A DNA stretch of 64,000 nucleotides from Rheinheimera sp. (GCA_003543135.1 DPJG01000010.1:1-64000), one strand, 5' to 3'. Numbered from the stretch's first letter, positions 1 through 9,790 are shown. Translations and numbers: made by a program. The notes: generated from the letters alone by a model not told the origin.

Positions 1-174
1 AAATTTCTTATCTGATCGGCATTACAGCCAGCCGGCTGCTTTTTTTATTGTGTTGTAGCTACGGCCTGCATCGCTTTGAGAACAATCTGCTGTGGTTAGC
101 GCTGCATAACAGCAGTTTTAGCTGTGTCAGGGCAAAATCAGGCTGAAGATCCGGTGTTTATCTCTGAAGTGGAG
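1..174. other. Left-edge segment without a recognised gene
   Basis: One plus-strand frame is open from base 3 to a TGA at 144-146 (47 codons, hydrophobic in its first half). It could be the C-terminus of a gene entering from the left, converging on the VOC gene. The stretch is too short to recognise, and a random open frame of this length is quite possible, so no gene is called. Confidence 0.25.
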
Positions 175-600
175 TTATGAAGCGGACGGGGCTGAGGTGG
201 CGTCACAAGCTTTAAGTTCAATGGTATTGCCTTCGGGATCCAGAATATAGACCGAAGGACCAAAACCAGTGGCGCCATAACGGATTTCAGTTGAACTGAG
301 CTCAATGGCAAAAGAGGCAAAATGTTGTTGTAAAGCCGCGGGGTCAAAAGGGCTGATCAGCAGACAAAAGTGCGCCAGATTATGGCCTTCAGCGCCGGGC
401 GCTTTGCCACCTTCTTTGCCAAGCGTGCCATCCACACTAATTAAATCAATCAGTTGTTGCCCGGCTCTGAGCTGATACAAGCCGAGCTCAGGCAGGCTGC
501 GTTCTAAAGTACAACCCAGTGCTTCTTGATAAAACTGCAGCATCAACGGCAGGTTTTGTACCCTGAGCACCAGATGATCAAGTTGTTGGATCTGAAACAT
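175..600 (-). CDS. VOC (glyoxalase/bleomycin-resistance) family protein
   Basis: A small single-domain protein of about 141 residues with the vicinal oxygen chelate fold pattern. It opens with QLDHLVLRV, has a central GHNLAHFCL strand, and ends with YILDPEGNTIEL, the usual C-terminal metal-ligand Glu strand. Family members bind a divalent metal and act as lyases, dioxygenases or resistance proteins; the substrate cannot be told here. The start is taken as ATG at 600, preceded by a GGAG about 9 bases upstream; a TTG directly before it at 603 is an alternative. It stands alone on the minus strand, upstream of the end of the TPR-GGDEF gene but with its own gap. The family call is firm and the function is unknown. 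Confidence 0.85.
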   Translation of the reverse strand: MFQIQQLDHLVLRVQNLPLMLQFYQEALGCTLERSLPELGLYQLRAGQQLIDLISVDGTLGKEGGKAPGAEGHNLAHFCLLISPFDPAALQQHFASFAIELSSTEIRYGATGFGPSVYILDPEGNTIELKACDATSAPSAS

Positions 601-690
601 CAAGCCGCACTCCGTCAGCCTTGTTGTATACAGTAGTGTAGTGAGTTGGCTGCGCTGGTGGTAAAACGCAGCTTTTCAAAAGGCAGAACT

Positions 691-2787
691 TTAGCTGTCG
701 GCGTTATTTTTATGCGGCCCTTCCACTAAAGCCACATCCACGCTGCCTTCTTTAATGGCTTCCGATAAATCGGTTTCCAGCTGGATGGCGATATCGGCAT
801 AAGGTTTATTCAGCTGCACCAGACCATAAGCGCGGTTGCGGCCATGCACTTTACCCAGATACAACGCCATATCAGCCAGTTGCAGCGCTTTGGCCCAACC
901 CATGGTTTGTTCATTCAGATTGGCAAAAGGATAAGTTAAAAAACCGGCTGAAGCTGTGACGCGAATTTGATGTTCACCAAAAGTCACCGGGGTATTGCCA
1001 ATGGTATCCAGCACCCGTTGGGTAAAAGCGGCTAAAGATTGAATATCCACCCGGCGTAATAAAATCAGGAACTCTTCACCACCCCAGCGCAGTACCATAT
1101 CGTCATTGCGGGTCAGTTTGGATAATCTGTTGGCAATTTCAACCAGTACTGCGTCACCGGCAGCATGGCCAAAGTGGTCGTTCACATGTTTAAAAAAGTC
1201 GACATCCAGCAAAATAAAACCGTCAGTGGTGAGTGCTGCCAGCTGGCGCCTTTCCACCTGACGCTGGCGTTTGTCCATTTGCTCCTGGAAAGAACGGCGG
1301 TTAAATAAACCTGTTAAAGGATCGCGTAACGACTGATAGGCCAGCTGATCATTAGCTTCTTTGAGTTTCTGATTGGCACTTTGTACCTTGCGATACAATA
1401 AATACAATAAGATCGCCGCCAGAATCACTACCACACCAATCAGTAAGGTGACATCCTGCTGCAGTTTCTGCCGTTCAATTTCCACTGCTTTGAGTTGGTT
1501 TTGTTGTTTTAAGCCGGCAATTTCTTTGCTTTTTTCTTTGGCAGAAAACTCTTCCTGCAGCTGATTGATCTGACGCTCACGTTCCTGCTGAAAAATTTCT
1601 TTGGCAAGGGCGGCATGTTCACGTAGGGTTTTGGCTTCCTGCTGGTACATGCCGGCCAACTGAAAAGCATCAGCCAGTTCTGCCAGATACTCCAGGGTTT
1701 CTGACTGGGCTCCGGCTTCTTTGGATAAATCCACCACGTTTTGCATAGCACTCAGGCCGTCGGCAAATTGTCCTTCCTGCACCTGCAGATAACCCAGATT
1801 AAAGCGGGCTAAATCTTCGGTTGCCTTGTTTTTTTGCTCAATGCCAAATCTCAGGGTTTGTTCGAAATATTGCTTCGCTTCCGGCAATTTGCGCTGACGC
1901 ATGGCAATATCACCGAGGTTATTCAGCGCTGTGGTTTCGGCAAAAACCATATTGCGTTTTTTCGCCCACTTCAGCGCTTCCAGATTGGCTTTGGCTGCGC
2001 CATCCAAATCCTGTAGCTCCACCAGGTTAAAACCCAGCTGGATATAAATATCTGGTAAAAAGCCTTCTAACTCAGGATTTTGTAGTGCTGTTGGCAGTAC
2101 TTCTTCTACCATTTGGTTGGATTTTTCAAAATTTCTCAGACTGGACTGCAGATTTGCCATCCGCAGCGCCAGATTCATCCGGCGAAAAGTAGTTCTGGGG
2201 TGTTCGTCCCGGGCTATTGCGTCATAAGCATCATGGTAAGCCTGCAGTGCCTGGTCATATTTACCACGCCAGCTTTGAAAATCGCCGGCCAGATTAAAAG
2301 CATAATATTTTACCCGGCTTTGACTCGCTTGTTGGGCATACTGCAGGGTGGGTTCCAGATAGCTAATGGCTTTGCCAAATTCACCTTTATCCCAATATTG
2401 CACCAGCATTTCGGCATTAATTTCAGCTAAAACATCGGGATCCTGAGTTGTTTGTGCCAATTCCTGCAGCAGTTTCAGGGTTTCCTCAACCCCTTTTTTG
2501 TCTTTTAATCTGTGTTGTTCCGACACTTTATAAACGTAATAGCGCACTCTGCTATTGAGCGGCGTCAGGGCGGACACATCTTTTTCCAGTGCCAGCAAAA
2601 ATTGCCCGGCTGCATCTGCATCCTGAGTCGATTTCTGCAGATATTGATCAAGCTGCTGTTCCAGCTCAGTATCCAGTTCTACTGCGGCGGCCACAGTAAA
2701 ACTGCCCAGCAACAAAAACAGCATGGCCATCCGGCGCAGGATGTTGCTGAAATTAACAAGGTGGAACAGGGAACCAACTACATTCAT
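691..2787 (-). CDS. TPR-containing membrane diguanylate cyclase (GGDEF)
   Basis: This 698-residue protein most likely makes c-di-GMP from two GTP. It starts with a hydrophobic export segment (about residues 18-36), followed by a long helical region with TPR-type repeats such as ALNNLGDIAMRQRKLPEA and ARFNLGYLQVQEGQF. A coiled coil (about 395-445) leads into one membrane helix (about 446-466), then a cytoplasmic GGDEF domain. The active-site motif is intact as GGEEF near residue 570, with the LTGLFNRR and DVDFFKHVND motifs before it. The architecture implies periplasmic sensing through TPRs coupled to cyclase output. No RxxD inhibitory site is obvious upstream of GGEEF. Start ATG at 2787 has an AGAGAT-like site; a second Met at residue 20 is possible. 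Signal ligand unknown. Confidence 0.9.
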   Translation of the reverse strand: MNVVGSLFHLVNFSNILRRMAMLFLLLGSFTVAAAVELDTELEQQLDQYLQKSTQDADAAGQFLLALEKDVSALTPLNSRVRYYVYKVSEQHRLKDKKGVEETLKLLQELAQTTQDPDVLAEINAEMLVQYWDKGEFGKAISYLEPTLQYAQQASQSRVKYYAFNLAGDFQSWRGKYDQALQAYHDAYDAIARDEHPRTTFRRMNLALRMANLQSSLRNFEKSNQMVEEVLPTALQNPELEGFLPDIYIQLGFNLVELQDLDGAAKANLEALKWAKKRNMVFAETTALNNLGDIAMRQRKLPEAKQYFEQTLRFGIEQKNKATEDLARFNLGYLQVQEGQFADGLSAMQNVVDLSKEAGAQSETLEYLAELADAFQLAGMYQQEAKTLREHAALAKEIFQQERERQINQLQEEFSAKEKSKEIAGLKQQNQLKAVEIERQKLQQDVTLLIGVVVILAAILLYLLYRKVQSANQKLKEANDQLAYQSLRDPLTGLFNRRSFQEQMDKRQRQVERRQLAALTTDGFILLDVDFFKHVNDHFGHAAGDAVLVEIANRLSKLTRNDDMVLRWGGEEFLILLRRVDIQSLAAFTQRVLDTIGNTPVTFGEHQIRVTASAGFLTYPFANLNEQTMGWAKALQLADMALYLGKVHGRNRAYGLVQLNKPYADIAIQLETDLSEAIKEGSVDVALVEGPHKNNADS

Positions 2788-3052
2788 CTGGGATCTCTTT
2801 CATTGGGCAGTTTTATAGTAGTTATTGCGACAAGCTTAGCAGCCAGAACCAAAACAGGGCTGTCATTCACAATGCCGGTGAAATTTAAGACATTCTGCGC
2901 ATAAAATAACTGATAGAGCAGTAAACTTCAAAAAATATTAGCGAATCTGCATACAAGGTTTTGTCGATAAGGATGTTGATAAAAGCTTGTCGCAGATAGA
3001 AAAGCTTCTGGTAAGATAATCACTTTCATTTGATTGAGACTTGGCAGCACTG
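2788..3052. promoter_or_regulatory. Divergent intergenic region
   Basis: About 265 bases separate the TPR-GGDEF gene (minus) from the exported hypothetical gene (plus), so it must carry promoters for both. I see no clear RNA gene or strong operator. The stretch near 2895-3030 is AT-rich, as expected of a promoter region, but no boxes are convincing enough to place. Confidence 0.4.
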
Positions 3053-4366
3053 ATGAAAGCTGTGCATCATTTATTCCGGCAATTGCTGACATTGTTGTTG
3101 GTGCTGCTCACCACTCTGTGTTTTGCCGGCTGGTTGTTGCTGGACCCTGTGCCTTTATTAGCTTTGTCCGGCCAGATGAACGCCGACACAGTGCGCCACA
3201 GCAAACAACTATTGAATAACCTCAATCAGTCGATCAAAAAACCGGACGGTTCGCCCTGGGTGATTGCCGCCAATGCTGACGAACTCAATTCCGCTTTTCA
3301 TTTGGCCAGTCGCACTTTACCCGGTTTTCAGGGCCGGGCAGAGGTGACGGCTTCAGGTTTAACCAGCTTAATGACAGTACCGGTGCGATTACTGGGGCAA
3401 CAGTATTATCTGAATGCAACTGTACAAATCAGCCCATCCAGCGGCCCTTTGCAGATAGATAAAGTGAAAATTGGCATGCTGACCCTGCCTGGTGGTGCTG
3501 CTTTAACGCTGGTGGGTTCAGCGGCCGATCAAATGTGGGGCGCTGGCACTGGCGCTGAATTATTGGCTATGGTGCGTTCGGTACAGTTTGAAGAAAATGA
3601 AGTTAAAGTTGAGCTGAATAAACCCAGCGGCTGGAATTTACAAAAGCTGAAAGAGTCAGGCTTGTCGGTATACCGCGATTTATTCAGCTCACCACAGCAG
3701 CGTGCCGATATTGAATTTTATTATCAGATTGCACTTGAGCATGCCGGGCGACAACAGGGCAGCGCTAGTCTGGTGAGTTATCTGCAAATTTTATTTCAGC
3801 AGGCGGCAATTCGCAGTGCGGCAGATCCGTCAGTGGCAACGCGTGAGAATCAGAGTGCTCTGTTGGCGCTGGCGCAGCTGTTGGGTGGGCAGAATCTGCA
3901 GTTGCTGGTTAATGAAGTCAAAAGGCCCAGTGGCGTAAAAGCGCCGCGTGTCACGCTGGCGCGCCGGCCTGATCTGCAACAGCATTTTATTTATTCGGCG
4001 GCCATTCATTTGCTGACCAGCCACAATGTCAGCAATACAGTGGGCGAAGCCAAAGAGTTACTGGATTCGATCAAAGGCGGCAGCGGTTTTAGTTTTGTTG
4101 ATTTGTTGGCCGACAGAGCCGGTGTGCGTTTTGCCCGTCTTGCTACAGCTTCGACTGCCTCTGCCATCGCGGTACAGCAATTTTTTCAGCAGCAGCGCGA
4201 TGAAACAGAAATCTTCCCCAGCAAAGCGCGTTTACCTGAAGGATTATCCCAGCAATTATTCGAGCAACGCTATCAGTCGGTGGATTCTGCGGTATATCGG
4301 CAAATGGTACAGGAAATTGACAGACGGCTGAGCGCCTTACCGCTGTATCAGATTAAAACCGAATAA
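3053..4366 (+). CDS. Hypothetical membrane-anchored exported protein
   Basis: This is a 437-residue protein I do not recognise. A strong hydrophobic segment near the N-terminus (LLTLLLVLLTTLCFAGWLLL) looks like a signal anchor, so the rest probably faces the periplasm. The body is a mix of beta-type segments (about 90-200) and a long helical C-terminal half (about 225-437) with no cysteine pairs or catalytic motif I can name. ATG at 3053 is preferred; an in-frame TTG at 3041 lies just upstream, and neither has a strong ribosome site. It is monocistronic: the next gene is on the opposite strand 14 bases downstream. Codon use and composition resemble its neighbours, so it looks native. Function unknown. 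Confidence 0.8.
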   Translation: MKAVHHLFRQLLTLLLVLLTTLCFAGWLLLDPVPLLALSGQMNADTVRHSKQLLNNLNQSIKKPDGSPWVIAANADELNSAFHLASRTLPGFQGRAEVTASGLTSLMTVPVRLLGQQYYLNATVQISPSSGPLQIDKVKIGMLTLPGGAALTLVGSAADQMWGAGTGAELLAMVRSVQFEENEVKVELNKPSGWNLQKLKESGLSVYRDLFSSPQQRADIEFYYQIALEHAGRQQGSASLVSYLQILFQQAAIRSAADPSVATRENQSALLALAQLLGGQNLQLLVNEVKRPSGVKAPRVTLARRPDLQQHFIYSAAIHLLTSHNVSNTVGEAKELLDSIKGGSGFSFVDLLADRAGVRFARLATASTASAIAVQQFFQQQRDETEIFPSKARLPEGLSQQLFEQRYQSVDSAVYRQMVQEIDRRLSALPLYQIKTE

Positions 4367-4379
4367 AACCGGCGGCCGC

Positions 4380-4607
4380 TTAACGCAGCCGCTGGTTCAG
4401 TTGGTCTATCACTTCCACCCAGTCGGCATCCTGCTGATAACTTTCCCGCAAAAATGCTGCCTGGGCTGGGGTCCAGAAACTGGCTTTAGATAAGGCTTGA
4501 TCGGCATCCAGCCTGTGCTCTTTGATAAATTTTTCAATACTGCTGCTGTCACTGCGAAGGCCCAGTTGGTCAAACAACTGGCTGAAAGAATGGTAACTGC
4601 TGTTCAT
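4380..4607 (-). CDS. DUF2789 family small protein
   Basis: A 75-residue protein starting at ATG 4607, with an AGGAA site about 8 bases upstream. The sequence (MNSSYHSFSQLFDQLGL, then FIKEHRL and FWTPAQAAFLRESYQQDADW) matches my memory of the DUF2789 family, short soluble helical proteins found in many gammaproteobacteria with no known role. The open frame extends further upstream to 4712, but that extension has no ribosome site and does not resemble the family, so the short form is called. Confidence 0.8.
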   Translation of the reverse strand: MNSSYHSFSQLFDQLGLRSDSSSIEKFIKEHRLDADQALSKASFWTPAQAAFLRESYQQDADWVEVIDQLNQRLR

Positions 4608-4721
4608 GGCAAGGTTCCTCAGGTTACAGACTGTGCTGTCTGACAGCTGCAGTCGGGCGGCTGACTTATAGCAGTATAGAAGAGCCGCCTTTGCTTTGCC
4701 CTGTCGCAGCACTCGCGGCCT

Positions 4722-5447
4722 TTAGCGCTGTGCTGAGTGTGATGTGTTTAACCTTTTGCGGCCAAGGGTCAGTACCAATAACCAGATGCCAGACAGGGTA
4801 AACAGCAGAGCAGACGCTGAGCTGATGATCAGCAGCAGGTTATTAAAATTATCACGCTCACGATAATCCATAATGTGCAGCATCCAGACAAAATCAAATA
4901 AACGCCAGTTGTCGGTACGCACCCGCAATAACTGACCAAGCACAGGCTCAAGATAAAACACTGTATTGTCCGCATCCTGAAACTGTACCTGCCACAGCGG
5001 CAACGACAGCCCCCGCGCTTCCAGTGGCAATGTGCTCAGCAGCGTGCTGTTTTTTAATGTGCCATTGCCGTTGTAACGGGCTGTAGCCAGAGTTTTAACT
5101 TCGTTTTCGCTCAGGGCTTCCAGCCTGCTGCCATCCAGTGCGCTGAAGTACATCAGCTTTTCCCCATGTTGCAGCTGATACACAGGTACAGTGCCGCGTT
5201 GTGTCAGGCTGAGCTGGGCGCCGGGATGCAAGGCCGTCAGTTGGGCCGGGCTGAACCGAGCTTGATGCCACTCTACCTCTGGTGCAGGTTTTTTCAGATG
5301 ATCACCACGAACTTCTTTAATGGGCAACACTGACATCACCAGTCCACTGCCAAACCAGGCCAGCAGTTGCAGTGACAATAACAGGCTCAACCACAGGTGT
5401 AGCTGACGCCAGAAGCGGACAGAGCGAAAATAAGGCATAAGTTTCAT
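4722..5447 (-). CDS. PepSY-type membrane protein
   Basis: A 241-residue protein with an N-terminal membrane helix (about residues 16-42, following RFWRQLHLWLSLLLSLQ) and a C-terminal helix (about 205-228). Between them is a periplasmic region with PepSY-like strands, such as VYQLQHGEKLMYFSALDGSRL and WQVQFQDADNTVFYLEPVLGQLL. The second membrane approach contains FDFVWMLHIMDYRERDNFNN, with a histidine as in PepSY-associated membrane proteins. Those proteins are often linked to iron uptake or respiratory chains, but nothing nearby supports either role. It lies 114 bases upstream of the DUF2789 start and could be co-transcribed with it. Family call fairly firm; function unknown. Confidence 0.8.
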   Translation of the reverse strand: MKLMPYFRSVRFWRQLHLWLSLLLSLQLLAWFGSGLVMSVLPIKEVRGDHLKKPAPEVEWHQARFSPAQLTALHPGAQLSLTQRGTVPVYQLQHGEKLMYFSALDGSRLEALSENEVKTLATARYNGNGTLKNSTLLSTLPLEARGLSLPLWQVQFQDADNTVFYLEPVLGQLLRVRTDNWRLFDFVWMLHIMDYRERDNFNNLLLIISSASALLFTLSGIWLLVLTLGRKRLNTSHSAQR

Positions 5448-5629
5448 CGGTTTAACCTATCAGAGTCTGGCAGGAGACCAGCTTGCCATTTTTGCCACGC
5501 CAGAGCCAGATGCTTGCACACCTCGGATCTGGTTCTTGCCATATTGCTAAATTATCCGCTGGGGGCTTGGCCATTTGCGGCTATTGCCAGCTATGCTCAG
5601 TTATCGCTGTGATTTCTGGAACTGGCATT

Positions 5630-6391
5630 ATGCGAAACCGCTTTGTGGTTATTTTGCTGATATTCTGTACTTGCCCTGTATTCAGCCTGTCAGCCCAGGC
5701 GCTTCAGGTGTTGGTGGGCATGAACAAACCTCCTTATATTCAGATTGAAACTGCCGATGGTTACGAAATTGAGCTGCTGCGCGCTTTGGTCAAGCGGATG
5801 GGCGCCACCGCAGAATTTACCCATGTGCCCAATAAACGGATCCAAAGTTTATTGCAGCAGAATATCGGCGATATGGCTACTTTGCAGCCGCTGAAAGCCA
5901 ACGAACCCGGTCTGTATTATTCCTGCCCTTATATTCGTTATCAGAATGTGGTGGTGAGCCTGGAAGTACAGCAGCTCAGCATTAATAGTCTGTCCGATCT
6001 GAAAAATCTGTCAGTGCTGGCTTTTCAGAATGCCAGCGCAGCGCTGGGGGATGAATTCCGTGATATCGCCAAACAGTCGTTTAAATACCGTGAAACCGTT
6101 GAGCAGCGCACTCAGGTGGAGTCTTTGCATAAAATGCGGGTGCAGGCGGTGGTGATGGACATTAATATTTTTTATTACCATCACGACAAAATTGATCCGC
6201 CGCAACAGGTGCAGGTGCACCCGTTATTTACCCCCAGTTATTACCGGGTGGCTTTTCGCGACAAAAAACTGGCTGATGCATTTAATCAGGCATTGCAGCA
6301 ATTCTGGCAAAGCCCTGAATACCAGCAGTTACAACAAAGGTATCTGATCAGCGATCAATCCAGTGTACAGGCGCAGTGTCCGGTTATTTAG
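5630..6391 (+). CDS. Periplasmic solute-binding protein family 3-like
   Basis: A 253-residue exported protein. The start at 5630 gives a classic signal peptide (MRNRFVVILLIFCTCPVFSLSAQA); an upstream in-frame start at 5483 would add 49 residues without a signal and is rejected. The mature part has the type II periplasmic binding fold of polar amino acid ABC receptors: VLVGMNKPPYIQ, then GYEIELLRALVKRMG, and FTPSYYRVAFRDKKLADAFNQAL near the end. No permease or ATPase gene is adjacent, so it may be an orphan receptor or sensor rather than part of a transporter. Ligand unknown. A perfect long hairpin terminator follows. Confidence 0.8.
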   Translation: MRNRFVVILLIFCTCPVFSLSAQALQVLVGMNKPPYIQIETADGYEIELLRALVKRMGATAEFTHVPNKRIQSLLQQNIGDMATLQPLKANEPGLYYSCPYIRYQNVVVSLEVQQLSINSLSDLKNLSVLAFQNASAALGDEFRDIAKQSFKYRETVEQRTQVESLHKMRVQAVVMDINIFYYHHDKIDPPQQVQVHPLFTPSYYRVAFRDKKLADAFNQALQQFWQSPEYQQLQQRYLISDQSSVQAQCPVI

Positions 6392-6401
6392 GACAGATCA
6401 A

Positions 6402-6443
6402 ACAAAACAACAAAGCCGGCAATTGCCGGCTTTGTTGTTTTGT
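6402..6443. terminator. Bidirectional terminator, 19-bp perfect stem
   Basis: Arms at 6402-6420 and 6425-6443 are perfectly complementary around an AATT loop, with T-rich stretches on the descending side in both directions. It sits between the convergent solute-binding protein gene and the GH31 gene, so it can serve both. Confidence 0.9.
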
Positions 6444-6454
6444 GCAGCATCAGA

Positions 6455-9400
6455 TTAAAGCGGTTTGGAAAGATTGCCGGCTTTATCCCCGGCAAAACCA
6501 ATCAGGGAAGCATTGGCCCAGTTAGCGCACACTTGGTTGTTGCCGGCTACAGTGCGCAGGCTCAGCAGTTTAATGCCACGGATATCCAGTTCAGGTTTAA
6601 CGACTGCAGGCGCTTTTATTGTGCCTGAGTCAAACAACAGTTTGTTGTCTCCATAGATCTGGAACTGCACAGCGCCATGCTCCCGGCAGCTGTCGTTAAT
6701 GCCCACATCAGCGCGGAATAACTGCCAGTGCCCGGCGAGCTGATAATCAAACCTGCTTTCACCTGCCACAGTAAAACCCTGGCGGAATTTCAGACCATTC
6801 ATTTGCATCGGCGCTTTGAGGTTGATTTTGTGTTGACTCACCACAGCTTCAACTGCTGACAAATACAGCTGCTGCCGCTCTGCTTTGGGCAAAGGCTGCT
6901 CCAGCACTCTAAATTCTGAAATAGTGATTGGTGTGACTTGTTTGGGTAGCAATGCATTAAAAGCTTTGGCCACTGTTGTGTTTGCGGTGTCAGTGTTTTG
7001 CCCGGCCGCTGTAACCATAGGATCAAGCGCAGTGCCATCTGCAGCCTGATCCTGAGTGCTTAACACGCGAAAACGGAATAAGGTGCCGGCTTTGGCGGCA
7101 AATTCCACTTTTTGCAGTTTGTCCGACAGTTTCAGCTGGCCCCGATGCACCGGCTCGCCCCATTCGCCGTTGTTGTCGGCGATATAAACTTCATAATCCC
7201 GTACCTGACCATATTTCCAGTGTTGGTCATTCCGGGGCGCTATTTCAAAGCCATTGACCATACGGCGTTCACCCAGTGCCAGGGTAAATTCATGGGCACC
7301 GGTTTTCAGCGACTGATCTCTTTTGGTTCTAAACCAGCTGGTTGGATTGTCGTCAAAAGCGTTTTCCAGCACATGGCCTGGCTCCTCTGCCGGCCGGTTT
7401 AACACCAGCAGACTGTCGGCGGCAATGGCGTTACCCAGTTCCGGCGCTTTGGGGTAGCCTGCTGTTGGCGTAAGGGCCAAAGCACTGTTGATGTTGATGT
7501 CAAATTGCAACCCTTGCCGGATGGAGGTTTTTGCTGTTTTTACCAGAATCACACCGTATTTTTCCGGGCTGTAAAACCAGCCACTGTTTGCTTTTGCAAA
7601 AGCCATCTGGTCTTTTAGCTCTGCTAGGTTCTGGCCTGTCAGCTTGACCTGCTCCGGTTTTATTTTGCTGTGAATGTGCAGCTGATAAACCCGCTGTTGC
7701 TCCTGGCCCTGGTATTCACCGTTCACAGCACCAATAGTGACGCTGATATTACCGGCTTTACCTTGTGGTGCTGTCACTTTAAATTCTTGCTGGCTAAATT
7801 TGCCCTGCTGATACTGACGGGTATTGCCGTCGTCCTCATACATCAGATAACTGCTTTGACCAAAAGGATAAATATCCAGTGTCAGCTCATCTTTGGGTTT
7901 TTCGCCGTCATATAAAGCAGCGGGGTACATGGGTAAAATAGCGCCTGCCCGCACAAACACCGGAATGGTTTTTAAATCCACTTTGTAATCAAGCAACTGG
8001 CCTGCTGCTGGTGCATCCACCACCCGGCCATCCCAATAATCAATCCATTGGCCTTGTGGCAAATACACATCCTTGCGCCAGCCTTTACTGGCGGCCATGG
8101 AGCGGTACACTGGCGCTATTAACAAATCTTTGCCCAGTAAAAACTGGTATTTATGGGTTTCGGTCAGCGCAGTTTGATCCTGCGCATGATCCCACATCAG
8201 GCCACGCACTATAGGTGCGCCTGTGGTTTCAGCCTCATAAGCCGTGCTGTACATATAAGGCGTTAAGCGCATTTTTAACTTCAGATAATCGCGGTTGATG
8301 CTGCGATACGGCTCGTCATACCACCAGGGATGTTTACGCGCCGCTTTGGCCCAGCCCGACATACCCATCAACACAGGGGTAAAAGCTTTCCACTGTAAAT
8401 CACGGGTATAGGTTTCGGCGCTGCCGCCAAAAATAGCGTCCACATCGCCAGTTGCATAAGCCTGGCCGGATAAACCTGAGCCAATCAGGGTGGGGATATG
8501 CCAGCGGATATAGTCCCAGCTGGCGGATTGATCGCCAGTCCAGGTGACGGCATATCTTTGCACACCGGCCCAGCCCATCACTGTCCATAAAAAGGGTCGT
8601 GACTCTGAGTTATTTAAGATGCCGTCAGCAGCGGCTTTATTGGCGTCCAGCGCAAATTGGTAACCCTGACCTGTCCAGGCCACATCCAGTTTTTGCGCCC
8701 GTGAACCGGCGGTGCCCACTTCCCAGGCAATTTTATCTACACCGTTTTCGGTCCAGAGGCCGGTCTTAAAGCCATATTTGGCAAGGCCTGCCACTACTTT
8801 GGGCAAGTCGGTGTAACCACAACCATAACCGTCGTTGGGTAAAATCCAGCCGCCCGGCATGTTATGTTCACGGTATTTTTTGGCAACAGTTTCAATCACA
8901 TCTGGCGTGGTGCCTGTAGGGCCATCACTCCAACCATCCGGTACTGTGCCCGGTTTTTTAATATTGTCGCCGTCGTTGTAACAGTCGGCGTCGCCATATT
9001 CAAAAGCCCAGCGTGGAATAAGGCGGGCGCGGCCTGTGAGGGCGGTGTAATCGGCGAGCACCTCTTTGATGGAGTTGCCGACAAAATAATAAGCGTCAAA
9101 ACGCCCTTCGTGATGGCTGAGCTGAATGTACTCGCTGGAGCGAAAATCATAACTGCCGTTGGCCCAGCTGTTACGCAGCACCCCATAACCTTTGCTCGAC
9201 ATATAAAAAGGCGCAGGGCTTGGTCTGTCGCCTTCTTCCCAGCCACCGGAATAAGATATTTCCATGGTTTTGCCTTTAAATTCAAAGGCACCATTTTGCT
9301 GGCCACCACCAAAAAAACGCTCGGCCGGATCTGTGCTGAGTGTCTGAAAACTCTGCTCTGGACTCAGTTCCAGCGGCTGCAGTTCCTGCATGATCAGCTG

Positions 9401-9790
9401 CTGATTGTCGGCTTGATAAAGCGCAAATTTCAGTGGTTTGGCATAAATGCGCAGCGCAAATTTTTCTGTTTGTAATAACTGATAGTCGCCCTTGTCGCTC
9501 AGCTGAAATTCAACCGGGGCTGGCGTTTGTGGTAACACAATAGCGGCTGCTTTGTTGCTGGGTTCCGTCAGCTTGCCGTTTAAGCCGGCCTGAAGGCGGA
9601 ACAAATCGTCCTGCAGCAGCTGGATTTGCAGCAGCACCTGCTGATCTGTGGTGATATCCAGTTGATTATTGCTGGCCCGGATAGACGTCAGATTACCGAC
9701 AGGAGCAGCCAACACTGAGCTGGCAAAGCAGCATGTCAGGGCGCTGGCCAGGGCTGCACGGAAAAAGGAAGGCGCATGTGATAACCTCAT
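6455..9790 (-). CDS. Secreted multidomain GH31 alpha-glycosidase with F5/8C-like and NPCBM-like domains
   Basis: A 1111-residue exported enzyme (signal peptide about residues 1-28, ending VLA-AP). GH31 enzymes hydrolyse or transfer alpha-linked sugars. The N-terminal beta domain (about 30-235) has FGGGQQNGAFEFKG; the TIM barrel (about 255-600) has GGWILPNDGYGCGY near 313. The probable nucleophile Asp is in YQFALDAN (about 381) and the acid/base Asp in WTGDQSASW (about 420). Beta domains follow, then an F5/8 type C-like sandwich (about 800-900) and an NPCBM-like domain (about 990-1105). The YATGDVDAIFGGS and TYTRDLQWKAF segments recall the dextran/isomaltosyl branch of GH31 more than plant-type maltases, but substrate is inference. 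No sugar transporter or regulator is adjacent. Confidence 0.92.
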   Translation of the reverse strand: MRLSHAPSFFRAALASALTCCFASSVLAAPVGNLTSIRASNNQLDITTDQQVLLQIQLLQDDLFRLQAGLNGKLTEPSNKAAAIVLPQTPAPVEFQLSDKGDYQLLQTEKFALRIYAKPLKFALYQADNQQLIMQELQPLELSPEQSFQTLSTDPAERFFGGGQQNGAFEFKGKTMEISYSGGWEEGDRPSPAPFYMSSKGYGVLRNSWANGSYDFRSSEYIQLSHHEGRFDAYYFVGNSIKEVLADYTALTGRARLIPRWAFEYGDADCYNDGDNIKKPGTVPDGWSDGPTGTTPDVIETVAKKYREHNMPGGWILPNDGYGCGYTDLPKVVAGLAKYGFKTGLWTENGVDKIAWEVGTAGSRAQKLDVAWTGQGYQFALDANKAAADGILNNSESRPFLWTVMGWAGVQRYAVTWTGDQSASWDYIRWHIPTLIGSGLSGQAYATGDVDAIFGGSAETYTRDLQWKAFTPVLMGMSGWAKAARKHPWWYDEPYRSINRDYLKLKMRLTPYMYSTAYEAETTGAPIVRGLMWDHAQDQTALTETHKYQFLLGKDLLIAPVYRSMAASKGWRKDVYLPQGQWIDYWDGRVVDAPAAGQLLDYKVDLKTIPVFVRAGAILPMYPAALYDGEKPKDELTLDIYPFGQSSYLMYEDDGNTRQYQQGKFSQQEFKVTAPQGKAGNISVTIGAVNGEYQGQEQQRVYQLHIHSKIKPEQVKLTGQNLAELKDQMAFAKANSGWFYSPEKYGVILVKTAKTSIRQGLQFDININSALALTPTAGYPKAPELGNAIAADSLLVLNRPAEEPGHVLENAFDDNPTSWFRTKRDQSLKTGAHEFTLALGERRMVNGFEIAPRNDQHWKYGQVRDYEVYIADNNGEWGEPVHRGQLKLSDKLQKVEFAAKAGTLFRFRVLSTQDQAADGTALDPMVTAAGQNTDTANTTVAKAFNALLPKQVTPITISEFRVLEQPLPKAERQQLYLSAVEAVVSQHKINLKAPMQMNGLKFRQGFTVAGESRFDYQLAGHWQLFRADVGINDSCREHGAVQFQIYGDNKLLFDSGTIKAPAVVKPELDIRGIKLLSLRTVAGNNQVCANWANASLIGFAGDKAGNLSKPL

